Shown here: piece after piece, positions 1 through 12,006 of the stretch
How the letters are laid out: every line of letters begins with the position of its first letter
Position numbering within the stretch: position 1 is the stretch's first letter
Source of the DNA: Physcomitrium patens
Taxonomy: Eukaryota; Streptophyta; Bryopsida; Funariales; Funariaceae
NCBI RefSeq assembly: GCF_000002425.4
Contig: NC_037265.1
Coordinates: 2,921,503-2,985,502 of the forward strand
Direction: 5' to 3'
DNA length: 64,000 nucleotides
Program-made: the position numbers and the translations under genes
The notes under the pieces: generated by a model
What the model was told of the DNA's origin: nothing
The model's input: the letters and a program-made list of their open reading frames with translations, nothing else
Databases searched by the model: none

Positions 1-3000
1 GAAGTACTATCTCGCTCTCACCCTCTCTCTCCTTTGGTGGGGTAGCCAAATAAAACAAAGCCAATCCTTGAAACAAGTGCCAACCCACCCCACCTCCCAT
101 TTTTTGTCACACTACTCTCCTTGGCCTTTACCTACATAAATATGCACACCCATTCATATACATATACACAAACATACACATACACTCTCAAATGTATGTG
201 TATAAATATGAATATATATATATATATATATATAGTTATGACTTAACTAGTACTAAATGGCATTGTGTTTTATATTTTTTTTTTGTTTTTTGTGATACAT
301 AACTTTTTTTGAAGGGGGTGGTGGCAGGCATCTTCTCTGACAGCCCCACCATGTTGACACCTGCCAGAGCACAATAAGATTAAACCCTAAAAGAAAAAGA
401 TAGTTTAGGGGTTGTACTGACTGGCTGACTCAGCAACTAGGGCAGCAACTTGGGCAGTGGTAACAAAACCCACGTGAAGATGGAGACATTCTTTCTAAGC
501 GGGCGGGCAGGCAGGTGCATGAAATGACATGCCCACATGGAGCTGAATAAATCAAATGAATTAATAAGTGAACCTAAATGAATGAATGAGTAAATGTATG
601 AGTGAGTGAGTGAGTGAGTGATATTGATGATGATGGTGCAGGAACTGGGGCATCATGCTCTGCAGCAGCAAGGCAGGCAGGAAGGATAATACCCTATCCA
701 CTGTATTACTACTCCCAACTTTGTCATTTAAAAAAAAACATCTATCCCCCAAAAAATGGTTAAAAGTTTCTAAAAGTAGTTAAATGTATTGGAAAAAGTA
801 GTGTAAAGGTAGTGGTTTAAAAATAAATGATAAGACACAAAATAAAGGGAGGGGGGGGACTTGTATGATGATGTAAGTGTGGGTAGAAGTTTTTGTGCAC
901 ACCATCACATGCAAACAGGTTTCAGTTTGTTTGGAAATATATCTCATTGTCAATTTTGCTCACTTTGTTGTGGACATAATGTAACTATACTACACAATGT
1001 AGCAATGTGAGTAGGGAGCCCTAATTGACCCATTTGTGGGATTTTTGGGTGGAAAAGTAGCATGTGGGTGGTGGAATTAGGGTTCTGGGATTAAGTCATA
1101 TATATATATATATATATATGAATTTTTTTGTTTTTGTTTTTGTGGGGTGGGAGAGCAAGTAACAAAAGCATCCATTAATTGTTGCGGTTGTTGTTGCTGC
1201 TGCTGAGCCAGGATGCCTGAAACACTGTAGCAGTTTTCTTTCCTTTTTTTTTTTTTTTTTCTTTTTTTCAAAATAATATTTTATATTAAGTCCATAATTT
1301 TGAAATAATTGTTTTTTAATAATAGTTTATTATTACTACTACAATTGTTATTATTATTTTCATTTGCCTTATTTAAAGCAAAGTTGGAACAGGGTGTGGA
1401 TGGTTCATCACACATGTCCAGTGTACTACCTTGTTTTTGTCTAATAGTCATGGTGTAGATATAAAAGTTGTCAGAAGCATTAGTTCTTTTTTTTAATAAT
1501 AATGATAATAAATATAAAACCAAAATGTAATGGGGAGTGTTACTTGTGTGTGAAAAAGTACATGTGTAAATCAACGATTCCTTTTATGGGGTACAAGTTC
1601 TATGCTCTTGGCTTTGCTTGTGTGTCTTTTTTTAAAAACTTTTTACCTTTTTCATTTTGTTATTTGGTTTATTTATGCGTATTGAGTAGGAGAAGAGGAA
1701 ATGTCCAGGTTTCTCTCCTGAAAAGGTAAGGAATATAATGTTTAAATACAGCACATTGGATCACGATTTGGAATTTGATGTTGAACCAAATATGATATTT
1801 TGAAATGAAGAATGTCGTTTTTATGCAAACCCATGACTTGGACATAAATGCCAAAAGACGTATGATTCCAATGTGTTGTTGAAAATTACAAATAGAATTA
1901 ATAATTGGGTTGGTCAATGCACAGGTTTTTTTTAGATGACATATGCATTGAAGATAGTTTGCACTTTGTTTGATTCACAAAAAAAGGCATGTTAGAAGTT
2001 GATGATATCACTTGATTTTTAAATATGTTTGTATGGGTTTTGTGAAACATGACATAAAATATTGGATCCACCTCAGTTACCTGACAGTTTCAAAAATTCT
2101 GTACCGTTTGATATTAGAATTAATTCTTTGAAAATCAAACAGTTTCAATGACACACAAAACAGGCCAGTCAACTATTCATATTTTTGAGAGAATTTCCAA
2201 AAACAGCTTTGAATGTTTTAATTTTGTATCAACATTAGGATACCATGTTGTAGCTGCAGTAATTCCTCTTTCAGCAACACAGAAGGAACAAAACACAATT
2301 TACATTATTAATCAATTACAAAAAAGTCCAACACTTTTTATTGGTTATTTGAGATCACAATTGGGCATAAGTTAATCAAATATCACAGAGCTTATAACAT
2401 ATTTTTGTTGAGCCTATGACTTATTATTATTATTATTATTTTAAATTTATGGGCTTGTAAATTTAAAAACACAAGAAAGAAGGAAACTACGATGACAAAA
2501 TAATCTTATTTCAAACAACCACTACAATAAATCATTCATTACTACTATTATCATTGTTTTACTATTTGTGATAGTGTGTATCAAGCTTTCAATCATGATA
2601 CTTACATTTATACTGTAAAAACTGTACTAAAATTAAAACTTCTAATCCTTGGGACAAATTAGTAAGATTAAATACCTCCAAAACTTATGAGTTAAATAAA
2701 ACTGGGTGGGCATTTGAGAATATTTATTTATTCAAAAATATTCACACAACATTTGTAATTTTTTAAAATTAATGTGTTGACAAAATAAATAAATAAATAA
2801 ATACATATACATATATTTAATTTAAAAAGTGACCTTGAATTTGAATGATTTGCTTTAAAATAGAATTGATTGGGAAGGGAAGTGGCATTATTGTTAGTAT
2901 ACACACATAATTGAATCATTTAAAGTATAGATAATGTAAGACATGGACTTGGTCGTTTGAGAAAATATTCTACACACTGCCCAAAATAATTATTTAATAC

Positions 3001-3260
3001 AAAATATATTACTTTTATATGTTGTGTTATTAGTTCTTCGTTGTCCACCAACCCAATCTTTATTTTTGACTGATTTTTAAATTTTTTATCACATATTACA
3101 TTTGTGCTAAATTGCTCTGTCTACATAGTGAGCTCAAAGTTGGTCAAGGCAAGACAATTAAACAAACCCAGTTCTGATGATGAAATAAAACCGAAACCTA
3201 TGCAACATGATAAGTTACAACCCACAAAGCTAATGAGTAATGCTTAGTTCCCAACCCTAA
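1..3260. other. Non-coding AT-rich region with simple repeats
   Basis: I see no convincing gene here. Open frames are short and have no recognisable domain. The stretch holds AT microsatellites (about 212-234 and 1099-1120), a GAGT tetranucleotide run (about 599-620) and long A or T tracts. It could include regulatory DNA of a gene beyond the left edge, but nothing in the sequence decides that. Confidence 0.6.
212..234. repeat. AT dinucleotide microsatellite
   Basis: Uninterrupted TA/AT dinucleotides of about 11 units, seen directly. A similar run lies at about 1099-1120. Confidence 0.9.
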
Positions 3261-3392
3261 CTGAACTACTTTGAAGGACTGGTGTTCATCTTTCATGAGA
3301 TATCACCAGCTGCATTCAACCGATTTTTCAATAAGGTCTTGAATTCCAGCAGTGCATGGGAAGAAACACTGAAACTTGCTGCAAAACTCTGA
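3261..3392 (+). pseudogene. Short protein-like open frame, possible gene remnant
   Basis: A 43-codon frame running to a TGA, without an ATG at its left end, encodes a helix-like peptide rich in Phe, Ala, Leu and Asn (contains FNRFFNKVLNSSSAWEETL). Base composition is more gene-like than the DNA to its left. It lies about 170 bp before another amphipathic open frame, in a different phase, so the two could be exons or fragments of one decayed gene. I do not recognise the family. It may equally be chance. Confidence 0.2.
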
Positions 3393-3565
3393 AGGTAAAA
3401 CACCTCCAACTCCTTACGAATTCTACTTCATTTTACACACGATGGACATATGAAGTGAAAGAAGAAAAAAACGAGAAGCAGAGTTGCTCTTTGTTCAGTT
3501 GCATGGGCGTGAAACCCTAATCCAGGAGGCACAGGCTTCAGACTTGAGCGTTATTTAAAAGCAGT

Positions 3566-3922
3566 GTGGCTTCAAGCAAGCTCGAGAGAATGGTCAATTC
3601 AATTGCCAAGATCTGGCAAGAGCTTGCCGAGGTGTCTGCATCTCTGTCCTGTGCCAAAGACAAGTTAACGTCGAAACTAGATGAAGTGGTGGGGAATATA
3701 GAGAGAGCGGACAAGACGAATAGGGCATTCAAGGATGGGATGTTCGACACGCGAAGAGAGGCTGAAAGAAGCAAAGAAAAGATTGCGGAAGTGCAACACC
3801 TGGTTCAAGGTATGCAACTTCGGATATGCGAAATCCACGACCTGGCTGGACATACCTACAAGTCTGGCCCTGCGAAGGAGATTAGCCACATTGAGAAAGG
3901 GGCTAGGGTCAGCCAAGAATGA
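3566..3922 (+). CDS. Hypothetical coiled-coil protein fragment
   Basis: An open frame of 118 codons begins with a GTG at 3566. The first ATG in frame is at 3590, giving about 110 residues. The product is highly charged and heptad-like through about residue 80 (segments such as KDKLTSKLDEVVGNIERADK), as in a coiled coil. A good donor-like site (CAAG followed by GTATGC) at about 3811 suggests that the true exon may end there and that the C-terminal part is intron. There is no start context, no recognisable domain and no clear partner exon. GC content is near 48 percent, well above the flanks, which argues for former or present coding. It converges on the NPF gene. The family is not recognised. 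Confidence 0.35.
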   Translation: MASSKLERMVNSIAKIWQELAEVSASLSCAKDKLTSKLDEVVGNIERADKTNRAFKDGMFDTRREAERSKEKIAEVQHLVQGMQLRICEIHDLAGHTYKSGPAKEISHIEKGARVSQE

Positions 3923-4842
3923 ACTGCATGACAAAGAAAGACATGGTAGCCCTACACGCTTTGATACGATACACCTTTGGTCATAATTGAACATGTACAC
4001 AATGGTGGCTGTCATGTTCCAAATCATGAACTTTGGGGTTGTCATAAGTAGAAAAAAATCTCAATACTAAGAAATTCCCCAGGGCTCCTGTATTGTCAGC
4101 ATCTGTAGCGAATTTGCCATTTTTCCAGCTACATTTTTGTAGAATATATTCTGTCAACAACAGCGTTTTATCTACATAGATTGCCCTGTACTTATAGATA
4201 GTCAATGTGGTGTAATCCTCTGTCACAACATAGATGTACTCAAACGATAATCCCTCCTAAGAATCGAAAGATTGATGCTTTCTACCAAATCTTGCGCCGC
4301 AGTTTTATCCAGCATGATTTCATACTACTATAAAACGGGCAGGTTTAGGAATGATGTCAATGCTGAAGGCTAGTCGCAATTCAGAGCTAGGTCGAAGTGT
4401 TCTTGTCAGTTCAGTAAATGTAGAAAAAAAATCTGGGCAACCCCGATTCAAGCTTGGTCCAGTTGGAATACAGGACCAACCTGCTTCCTTCGTGTCGTAA
4501 GGACACGTCATCTATAACAGCGAATATGTCGAGCATCGCCAACCCTACTCCTTACACACCTTTGGCTCAACGGTTTGATGTTCATCCGAAACTTCACATC
4601 ACGCCCATGGTAGCCATGGCAATCGTGTGAATAAGTGCAAAACACAAATATGCATGTAAGGAGCTGCCAGCATATTTGAGGGTGCTGATGTTGAACCAAA
4701 GGTGGCATGCATCGAAAATGCATACTCAATCCCCCCCCATTCCAGAGCTAGTATTTACGAAGCAAGTCGGATCTTCAACAGGTGATGTATTGTGGACCAT
4801 CTCGAAGTTCTCCACATGGCGAGCAAATATAAGACCACGGTC
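3923..4842. other. Intergenic / probable 3' region of the NPF gene
   Basis: There are 920 bp without a supported gene. Composition is intermediate, closer to the transporter gene than to the AT-rich flanks, so part of it is probably the 3' UTR of the minus-strand NPF gene that ends at 4843. The minus-strand frame at 4320-4511 has no recognisable domain. Confidence 0.4.
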
Positions 4843-7800
4843 TTACGCTTCACTAGGCTCGTCAATCCTGATGTAACTGTGAGAAGTCACTTTCTTGTAC
4901 TTGTACCACGACGAACAAACAAGAAATAACAAAAAATTGGCACAGCTGAGGGCAGCAAGGAGGAAGTAAAAGTAATTAAGCCTGCTTCTGTTCAGGTTAT
5001 TCGTAAGCCAACCAGGACCGTCGCCATCTCGGGTGAACTTGTTCACGGCCGTGACAAGAGCACTGCTCAAAAAGAACCCACATCCTATTGTGCTCAAATA
5101 GATTGCAGAACCCAAGCTTCGCATTCGCTCTGGTGCCTCGTGGTAAAAAAACTCCAGTTGCCCGATCTGGGTAAAGATCTCCGTGCTCCCACGTAAGAAG
5201 TTTTGAGGAACCAACCAAAAAATACTCATGGGAATGGTCAGTTCAGGTCGGTCCAGAAGTCCGTTGTCCCGTGCCACCTGAACCCGCTTCGTCTCCACCA
5301 AGGCCGCCACCAACATGGCTAAAGTTGAGAATATCATCCCCGTCCCAATTCTTTGTAGTGTAGTAATACCCTGGGGGTGACCTGAAAATCGTCTCGCGAA
5401 AGGAACGAAGAACCTATCATACATGGGGAGGATAAATATGATATTGAAAAGCTCAAAAACAGCAAGAGAGGCTGAGGGGAATAAGAACTTGGCCGTGACG
5501 TGGCGATCCATGGCTGCACCGACCTCCACTGTGAAAGTTTCCATCTGTGAAAGGGCTGTCCATACTAGCAAAGTACTAGCCCAAATTGGTAGCACTTTCA
5601 GGATCGCCTTCACTTCTTCAACTTTTGTCACAGTGCATAGTTGCCAGGGACTAGCGAAGCTGAAGTTGGAATCTTTGATCCCCACAGGGATTGCAGCTCG
5701 ATCAAGGAATCTGAAAATATCATACTTTAATCATTCGTCGTATACAGCAGGTGCAAAGTTACTGTTGAAAGACACAAATATAAAGACTTTGAAGGCAGAC
5801 TAATAGAGGCGTTGCGAATACGGTAGTGATGAAACACTTACACTAATTGATCGGTGTGATTGAGTCTCTCCACAGGCCCTCTTCCCTGAAAAGAGCCTTC
5901 GTATAGAGTCCTATCATGGCTTAAGCAAACTCTTCGCTTACGAGTCGCTGCAACTGCCACCTGCGCTATGGTGGTTAAAGCACTTCCACCAGGGGGCTTG
6001 AAACGGTAAATTCTAGAACCCGCAAGAAAAACCACGACAGCAACCATCATCACTGCAGCCGGAATGCCGAACCCCCAACCAAAGCCCACATTGTCCTGAT
6101 ATTTCCAGAGCAGTCAGAGGTGAGTGTATTTCGACACTTACTGCGCACAATTTCAATTCTGAAAACATTAGAATTACGTAACAAGAATCAAATCCACACA
6201 AACATTACTCCATTATACTCCTCCATGGTTGTAGCACACCGGAAAGAGATCAATTTGGCCAAACTACCATCTATTCAAGCCTTTGTAACAGTGTGAACAT
6301 CCAGGTACCTGAATATTCAACATACCTGAATGTAAACGAAAAGTGTAACCGACAAAAGTGAGCCGATGGAAATGATGAAGTAGAACCAGTTGAAGAAGTG
6401 AGACATTTGTTTCCGTTCATTTGGATCTCCCTCATCGAATTGGTCAGCACCAAGGGTAGACACATTTGGCTTTATTCCTCCATTTCCAACAGCAAAGAAA
6501 AACAAGCCCAGATACAATACCCCAAGTTGTATACCGTGGGATGGTTGACATGGATTCGAAGAGTTGGGAATACAAGGTGGAGGTCGGAGTGATGATACAG
6601 TTGCTGACAGAGTTAGGAATACCATACCCTGCGGCCGAGTGAAAAGTCACTTGTCATGAGAGACTCAGCAATCTGAAGTAAGAGTAAAATCATACCACAT
6701 CCACATTATAGGAGCCAAATACAATTCTGTGATGCTGACTACATAAATCACATTCCACCGGAACAAACCGACATGCCACTAAATAACTTACAACAACTTG
6801 GATGGTGGCAAATACAGTAATTGCCCAGAAGCGTCCAAGGTATGCATCGGCAGCAAAGCCCCCAAGGAAAGGGGTAAGATAGAGAGCCCCCACAAAATTC
6901 AACACCATCTCAGCAGAATCTGGATTGCTGAAGTGCATTTCTTTGGTGAGGTACAAGACCAAGTTTCGCTGCAACCCCAAAGTTGCTAGTCTTTCACATA
7001 ATTCCGTACCTGTCACTCAAGTACTTTAGCACTTTTCTAAGGTACTTGTCTAAATAGTCAACCACACTGTTGTAAAATAATTCTTTAAGTAAGGATCCAT
7101 ACATCACTGGAAGAAAGAAGCTGAAGCTAAGCTGGTTCCAAAAACTCAACAGAGCGAAGTAAGTAATTATACCTTCCACTTATTCTGTTTTTAAATGATT
7201 GAATTACACGGTTTGGCTTTCAGGATGATAAAGGATTTCCCCTCTCCCCATTGAGTTTTCTTAACTTATAAATTTGAAATCATTTAAATGTAGGTAATTA
7301 CCAAATATGAGAGGGGCAGCTCTCCAACCCCCTGTCTTCCGCTTGTCAGCAGAATGGCCATGACTATCGACTGATCCATCCCCGGCCAACCAATTACTGC
7401 TTTCTGCTGATTCCCCCCTCTTGCCCTCACATGTCAGATCCTGAGCGTGCACATTTTCGAATGCAATTCATCAGAAAGACATCTTCCACAACTGCCCAAC
7501 ATAATGCTTTTTCAAGTAAACTCTTGTAACCGGCATCAGAAGCATCTCAAAAACTCAATTTACTTCAAGCACGGACGTTTCCAAATTCGAATCATAGGCA
7601 AGACTATCATCCCATCAAGAATATGGAAAAGTGTGGTAGTTTGCCAAGCAGAGACGTTAACTTGACATTGAAATCGACCCTGATACAGCAATGAAATATT
7701 ACCTCCGCGGAGTCCCGACTCTGAAGCGCATCATAAACCATCCGACGTTTCCCTGCCACAACTGAACCATTCAACAAACTCAAAATAGCATTCCTTAACA

Positions 7801-8534
7801 ATTAAACGTCTACACTAAACTTCACATCAAAGACCAATGCCTGGAACTTGCTTACGTCACAAAATTCACAGCTGATTATCGTCTCAGGAAAAAGAAAAAA
7901 AAAGAAAAAAGAAAAAAGAAAAAAATCCTCGGAGAAACAATGAAGCTGAAAACTACGTCTCAATATGAAAATTAATTCCAAATTATCAAATCCACATATC
8001 AAAACAGTCCACATATGATTCTGATTATGGTAATACAAGATTCTAGACGAAAAACGTCCTCGCAAGATCAATATTAAACAATTCCTCAAGGTCCACCAAC
8101 ATCTACATTATAAACTTGAGATTCAAACACAATCGAGACAGCCCTCTTCACACGGTACACAATCGAGACAGCCCTCTTCACACGGTACAAAATCGATAAC
8201 CATAATAGCTCAATTCACTTAAGGATTTGCACACAAAACAACACTATTACACACATTGGACAGTGATTCAACTTCATTCCACGCTTCAAAGATCCCTTGT
8301 CCAAATCAGCACAATCTTAAGCAAAAGGCAAGATGAGCCAGCAGACGCAACCAAACTACCTTCTCGCCCTTCTGCCGTTAACACACCTGCATCGAGGAGC
8401 TTCAGCGGGACTAATGCTCAAACACGCGTGACATAAAATCCCTCTCACGAAATTACACAAGCGCATCAGCAACATGCACCGAAATACAATGCAAAAAAAT
8501 GCGCAGGAATGGACATACCTGCTTTCTGAACCAT
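4843..8534 (-). CDS. NPF (NRT1/PTR) family proton-coupled transporter, six coding exons
   Basis: This is a plant NPF/POT transporter of the major facilitator superfamily: a 12-helix plasma- or vacuolar-membrane symporter for nitrate, peptides, hormones or glucosinolates. The substrate cannot be told from sequence. Exons on the minus strand are 8519-8534, 7302-7403, 6792-7009, 6326-6628, 5842-6095 and 4843-5710. All introns are GT-AG and the phases agree, giving about 586 residues, normal for the family. Visible signatures are the proton-coupling ExxER motif (ELCER, about residues 42-46), YLTKE, GGFAADAYLGRF, SLRPPPC, GNGGIKPNVSTLGADQFDE, FNWFYF, IFWLVPQNFL, GQLEFFY and ERMRSLGSA. The five downstream exons are secure. 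The 16-nt first coding exon is my inference: an ATG followed by AAAGCAG/GTATGT, joined to an acceptor TCAGCAG at 7404. A competing acceptor, GCTCAG at about 7433, would need another start. No stops or frameshifts interrupt the conserved part, so the gene looks functional. Confidence 0.9.
8129..8188. repeat. Two tandem 30-bp units in NPF intron 1
   Basis: A unit containing AATCGAGACAGCCCTCTTC occurs twice in direct tandem with almost no difference, inside the proposed first intron of the transporter. It is a recent local duplication with no evident function. Confidence 0.85.
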
Positions 8535-8755
8535 GGAAATTTCGCCACACGCGACTGATCGCGGGGACGCTGCAGATCCTCCGATTGACCGCGACAGCTC
8601 CAGATACAAAATTCTCGTGCAGAGCCGCGCAATTGCAACAAAATTCTAATGGAAATAGCTCATTTTTGAGTGCGGCAACCATGAAAACCCAGTCTCGGTG
8701 AATTTCTAGGGTTTTGGGGAAAGGGATCGGCGGTGTGAACGGGTATAAGGTTCGG

Positions 8756-8835
8756 TGACGTGTCGTGCGGTATGGACTGTGTCTGACGTGGATCGCTTTT
8801 ATAGTTGACGTGGATCACTTTCATGGTTGACGTGG
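8756..8835 (-). promoter_or_regulatory. Array of ACGT-core (bZIP-type) boxes upstream of NPF gene
   Basis: TGACGTGG occurs three times at 8784, 8806 and 8828, exactly 22 bp apart, as part of a 22-bp repeat whose first two units continue GATCRCTTTYATRGT. A fourth core, TGACGTGT, sits at 8756. TGACGTGG combines the TGACG (as-1) and ACGTGG (G/C-box) cores bound by plant bZIP factors. The array lies about 220-300 bp upstream of the proposed start codon of the minus-strand transporter, where a proximal promoter is expected. Regulation by stress or hormone-linked bZIPs is inference. Confidence 0.6.
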
Positions 8836-9510
8836 CTTTGCCAACACGCCTTGACTTTTGTACAGGAAATTTATTTAGTTTCTAAAAGGGTCATTTGTTT
8901 TTCATTTGAAAATAGTGCCAAATACGGAGTGAATTGTTGTGCAAAATGAGTTAAATTTCATTTTCATGAATACTAGGTTTTTATTTATTTATTTGTTTAT
9001 TATTGAGATATATATATTTTATTTATGGTGATTTCAAGTAAAAAATATATTAATGTGTAATTAGTATTTGAAGAGTATTTGTCAAATACACAAAAGTATG
9101 ATTTTCAATAAAAAATATTATTATTATTATTATTATTATTATATTAGTTTAAAACACTAATACATTTTCAATGTGTATGATGTAAAAAACCTCAAAAATT
9201 TTGTGTACTTTTTCAACGTACTTTGTGAAGTGCACTGAACATCACAATTCACTTAGTGTGCATGTTTTATATCTTGATTCTTTGAACAATTTAACATGTT
9301 GTGTTGGATAAATGAGATATTTAAATATAATGTCATTATAACTTCTATTCTCACACTTATTATTATTATTATTATTATTTTCTTTCAATATGTTCATGAT
9401 TGGTATGATTACTTTCATGATTAACATGAGTACTTCTAATTTTAAACCAAAAGATCAACTTGCATAGACTTTGTATATTATGTAGTTGAGTTGATATAAA
9501 CTTATGCATA
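8836..9510. other. AT-rich intergenic spacer
   Basis: No gene is supported. It holds two ATT trinucleotide runs (about 9117-9142 and 9357-9379) and separates the NPF promoter from the first retroelement. Confidence 0.7.
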
Positions 9511-10011
9511 TATCAAGGATATAAATTTCAAAGAACTAAAAGATCAATAAATTTTTGTATCACTCAAAATGATTAAAAAATCACTCAAAGATGGTATAAT
9601 ATTAAACTAGAATAGCTATTGCCAAAAACAAGAAGACTAGAAAGTCTTGAAACAAGATTAAAACTAGAAGGCATTGATAAGAGTGAAGAAGGCTTCACTC
9701 TTGCCTTCATATATATTATTTAACTAAGAGCTATCCTCCAAGATGTGTTCAATTTGTAAGATATATGTCTTAACTTGCAAGGCAAGTTTTCTATATGCAC
9801 GCCATACTTTTAGCTTGTACTACAAGCTATCTACACATGATTGACTTGTTGGCTAAGTTTTTAAACTATCAATCAACCATAAATATGTATAAAGTCAAAT
9901 ATGCATGTATAAAACCTTTGAAGAAGCTTTGTCACAAAATAAAATAAAATCTACCTACATTTATCTTCTATCTAGTATTTATTATTTAGGTAAATAAGTA
10001 TGTATGTAACA
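9511..10011 (-). repeat. 3' LTR of element 1
   Basis: The 501-bp LTR reads TGTTA...TGATA on the minus strand, decayed from the family ends TGTCA...TGACA. It aligns over its length with the LTRs at 39,065, 53,052, 54,033 and 58,876, including the hairpin at 9676-9705. A purine-rich tract (AGAAGGAAGG on the minus strand) flanks its 5' side, as a polypurine tract should. Confidence 0.8.
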
Positions 10012-10380
10012 TTATCCTTCCTTCTACAAACGAGTTCCATGAAGAGCTATCTTCATATGTTGAGGAAGTCCAAGATGTGGCAGATTGTGTTTGCTACATA
10101 TTTAGATCTATGTTTCCTTCGAAGGTGGTTGATAGGTCCTCTCAGCAATCAATAGTATTCTATAGGAAGGCAAAAAGATCTTATTATTTGATTATTGTTG
10201 AAGCTTTTGTAACTCCCTTTAAATAAAACATTTGGAATACTATCAAAAGTTATTCCTACTTCTAATAAAATCACCAAACATCAAGACTCTCTTTCAAAAT
10301 TGTGATATCAAATGTGTTGTATCTTATCATCTATTAGAGGAAGAACATATTGTTCTCGAGGATCTTCATCTTTATAGCAT
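10012..10380 (-). pseudogene. Decayed accessory ORF of element 1 (distal part)
   Basis: On the minus strand this segment aligns without apparent gaps to the plus-strand accessory frame of element 2 at 53,607-53,991, with the same reading frame and the same terminal TGA. Internal stops include TGA codons where element 2 has CGA. The product is of unknown function. Its start is beyond the 1.6-kb LTR inserted at 10,381. The plus-strand open frame at 10,232-10,426 is its antisense shadow. Confidence 0.5.
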
Positions 10381-12006
10381 TGTCATATTATATGTGTTCT
10401 TACTTGAGAATGCACTGGATACCTAGTTAAGGAAGGTAAGTAGAATTGCAACAACAATCCTACCAAGTCTAATAGAATTTTAAATAAACTTTAAGTAATT
10501 CTTAATAATCTTAATCAAACTTTAACCAATTAAAAATAAATTTAAAAGAAGTTACAAAAGAAATAGAAAGAAGTCATAATTTAATTTCAAAAAAAATAAC
10601 AAAGAAATTTTAAAGAAATATAAAAAAAAAACTTTTAAAGAAATAATAATAATATTTTTAAAATATTAAAAATAAAAATTTAGAATAAATCCTAAATAAA
10701 TCTTAATCAAATCCTAATTTAATCTTAATCAAAATCTTAATAAAACTTGATCAAATTTTAGGTAAAATCTTGATTGAAATCCTAATTAAAATCGTTATGA
10801 ACCTTAACCAAATCCTAGGACAAACCTTAATAAATTCTTAAATCTTAGACAAATCCTAGACAAATCCTAATCAAATTTTAGTCAAATTTTAATTAAATCT
10901 TAGATCCTAAATCAATCCTAATTAATCCTTAATCAATTCTTAAATCTTAAATAAATCTTTAAAATCTTATAATAAATTAAAAATTTAATAACTAATAATT
11001 AAACCATTGATTTTGATTCGAAATTTGCACACCTTGCAACAAGTAAATAAGCAACAAGCAAAAAAAATTTAAAGAAAATTGTACATATCAATAGCAAGCA
11101 AAGCTTCTAAAACCTCTTCGTTATTGGTTGCCATCATTGTCTAACTTAAATGTTGATCTTTCAACATTAATTTTTTCTTCTGAAATGTTCAATTACTTCA
11201 AAAATTGGATTTTTTTGTATATATTTAAGTCTTAATTGCTCTCACCAAATTTTGCTTTAATTCAACTAGCAGATATTGCTAGATCTTGGAATCATTCACT
11301 AATTCTAAATCTCAAATTTTTAAGATCATAACACACAAAAACCTTAATATACTTCAATCTAACTACTCAATTCACTTTAAATGTTTCATACACATTTATA
11401 ATAAGTACAACAATAAATTGCCGAAATTTTATCTAAAAATATACTAAAAAATTCAAAAAATCTTCAAATTTATAAACATACTTTTATTTTTTAAAATCTA
11501 AATCCAACAAGTATATTATTAATTTTGAAAATCCTTCAAGTCTTCAATATTAATTCAAATGATTTGAAATAAACTTTCAAAAATTACTTTTTGATTTTTT
11601 TTTCAAATCCTTCTTTTTAATTTATAAATGAACATTAGAATTGCCATAGATGTGTAATTTTTTGGTTCAAGTTTTGATTTTGATACAATTTGACAACTAA
11701 TCCTCTCCATGTATCAATTTTTGGTAATTTGAAATAAAATTTATTTTAATTTATATTTAATTCTTTTTAAAATATACTTATATCAATTTTTTATCTTATT
11801 TTCTTTGATTTGGTTCATTTATACTTCTACAAAGTAAATAGAAGTCTCTTTTATAATAGGTAGCATTAAGACTATTTTTTTTTTTTTTTTCTTTTTTTTT
11901 TCTTTCTATAATTTATTATTCTTTTTTTATTACATCTTTTTATTAGGTACTTCTATGATAACATCCACATTTTTATTTTTTACCATATAATTATATTACT
12001 ACACCA
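10381..12006 (+). mobile_element. Solo LTR (about 1.6 kb) inserted in element 1
   Basis: The insert starts TGTCATATTATATGTG and its first 58 bp or so match the LTR start of element 5 (44,075), with mostly transition differences. It ends ACTACACCA. The element 1 sequence resumes precisely on both sides. The flanks GCAT (10,377-10,380) and ATAT (12,007-12,010, explained by decay of GCAT) look like a 4-bp target duplication. The middle diverges from element 5's LTR, so this is a related but distinct LTR family. No coding sequence is seen. Confidence 0.6.
10480..10980. repeat. Degenerate minisatellite of CCTAATCAAAT-like units
   Basis: There are about 500 bp of loosely repeated 10-13 bp units such as AATCCTAATC, AAATCTTAATC and CAAATCCTAGA. 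The reverse complement (TTTGATTAGGATTTG) recurs at 31,420-31,618. The CCTAAA-like cores resemble plant telomere repeats but are too irregular to be a telomeric tract. Confidence 0.6.

Noticed and set aside
3677..4045. 122-codon minus-strand ORF opposite the coiled-coil frame
   Set aside because: It has no domain and overlaps a plus-strand frame with better protein character.
4320..4511. Possible tRNA-derived SINE: a GCTTGAATCGGGGTTGCCC segment before a T tract (minus strand)
   Set aside because: It resembles a tRNA B box only loosely. No A box at the right distance, no second copy in the window and no target duplication were seen.
10480..10980. Possible interstitial telomere tract
   Set aside because: Units are irregular in length and sequence and lie inside an LTR insert, so this is a minisatellite and not telomeric repeats.
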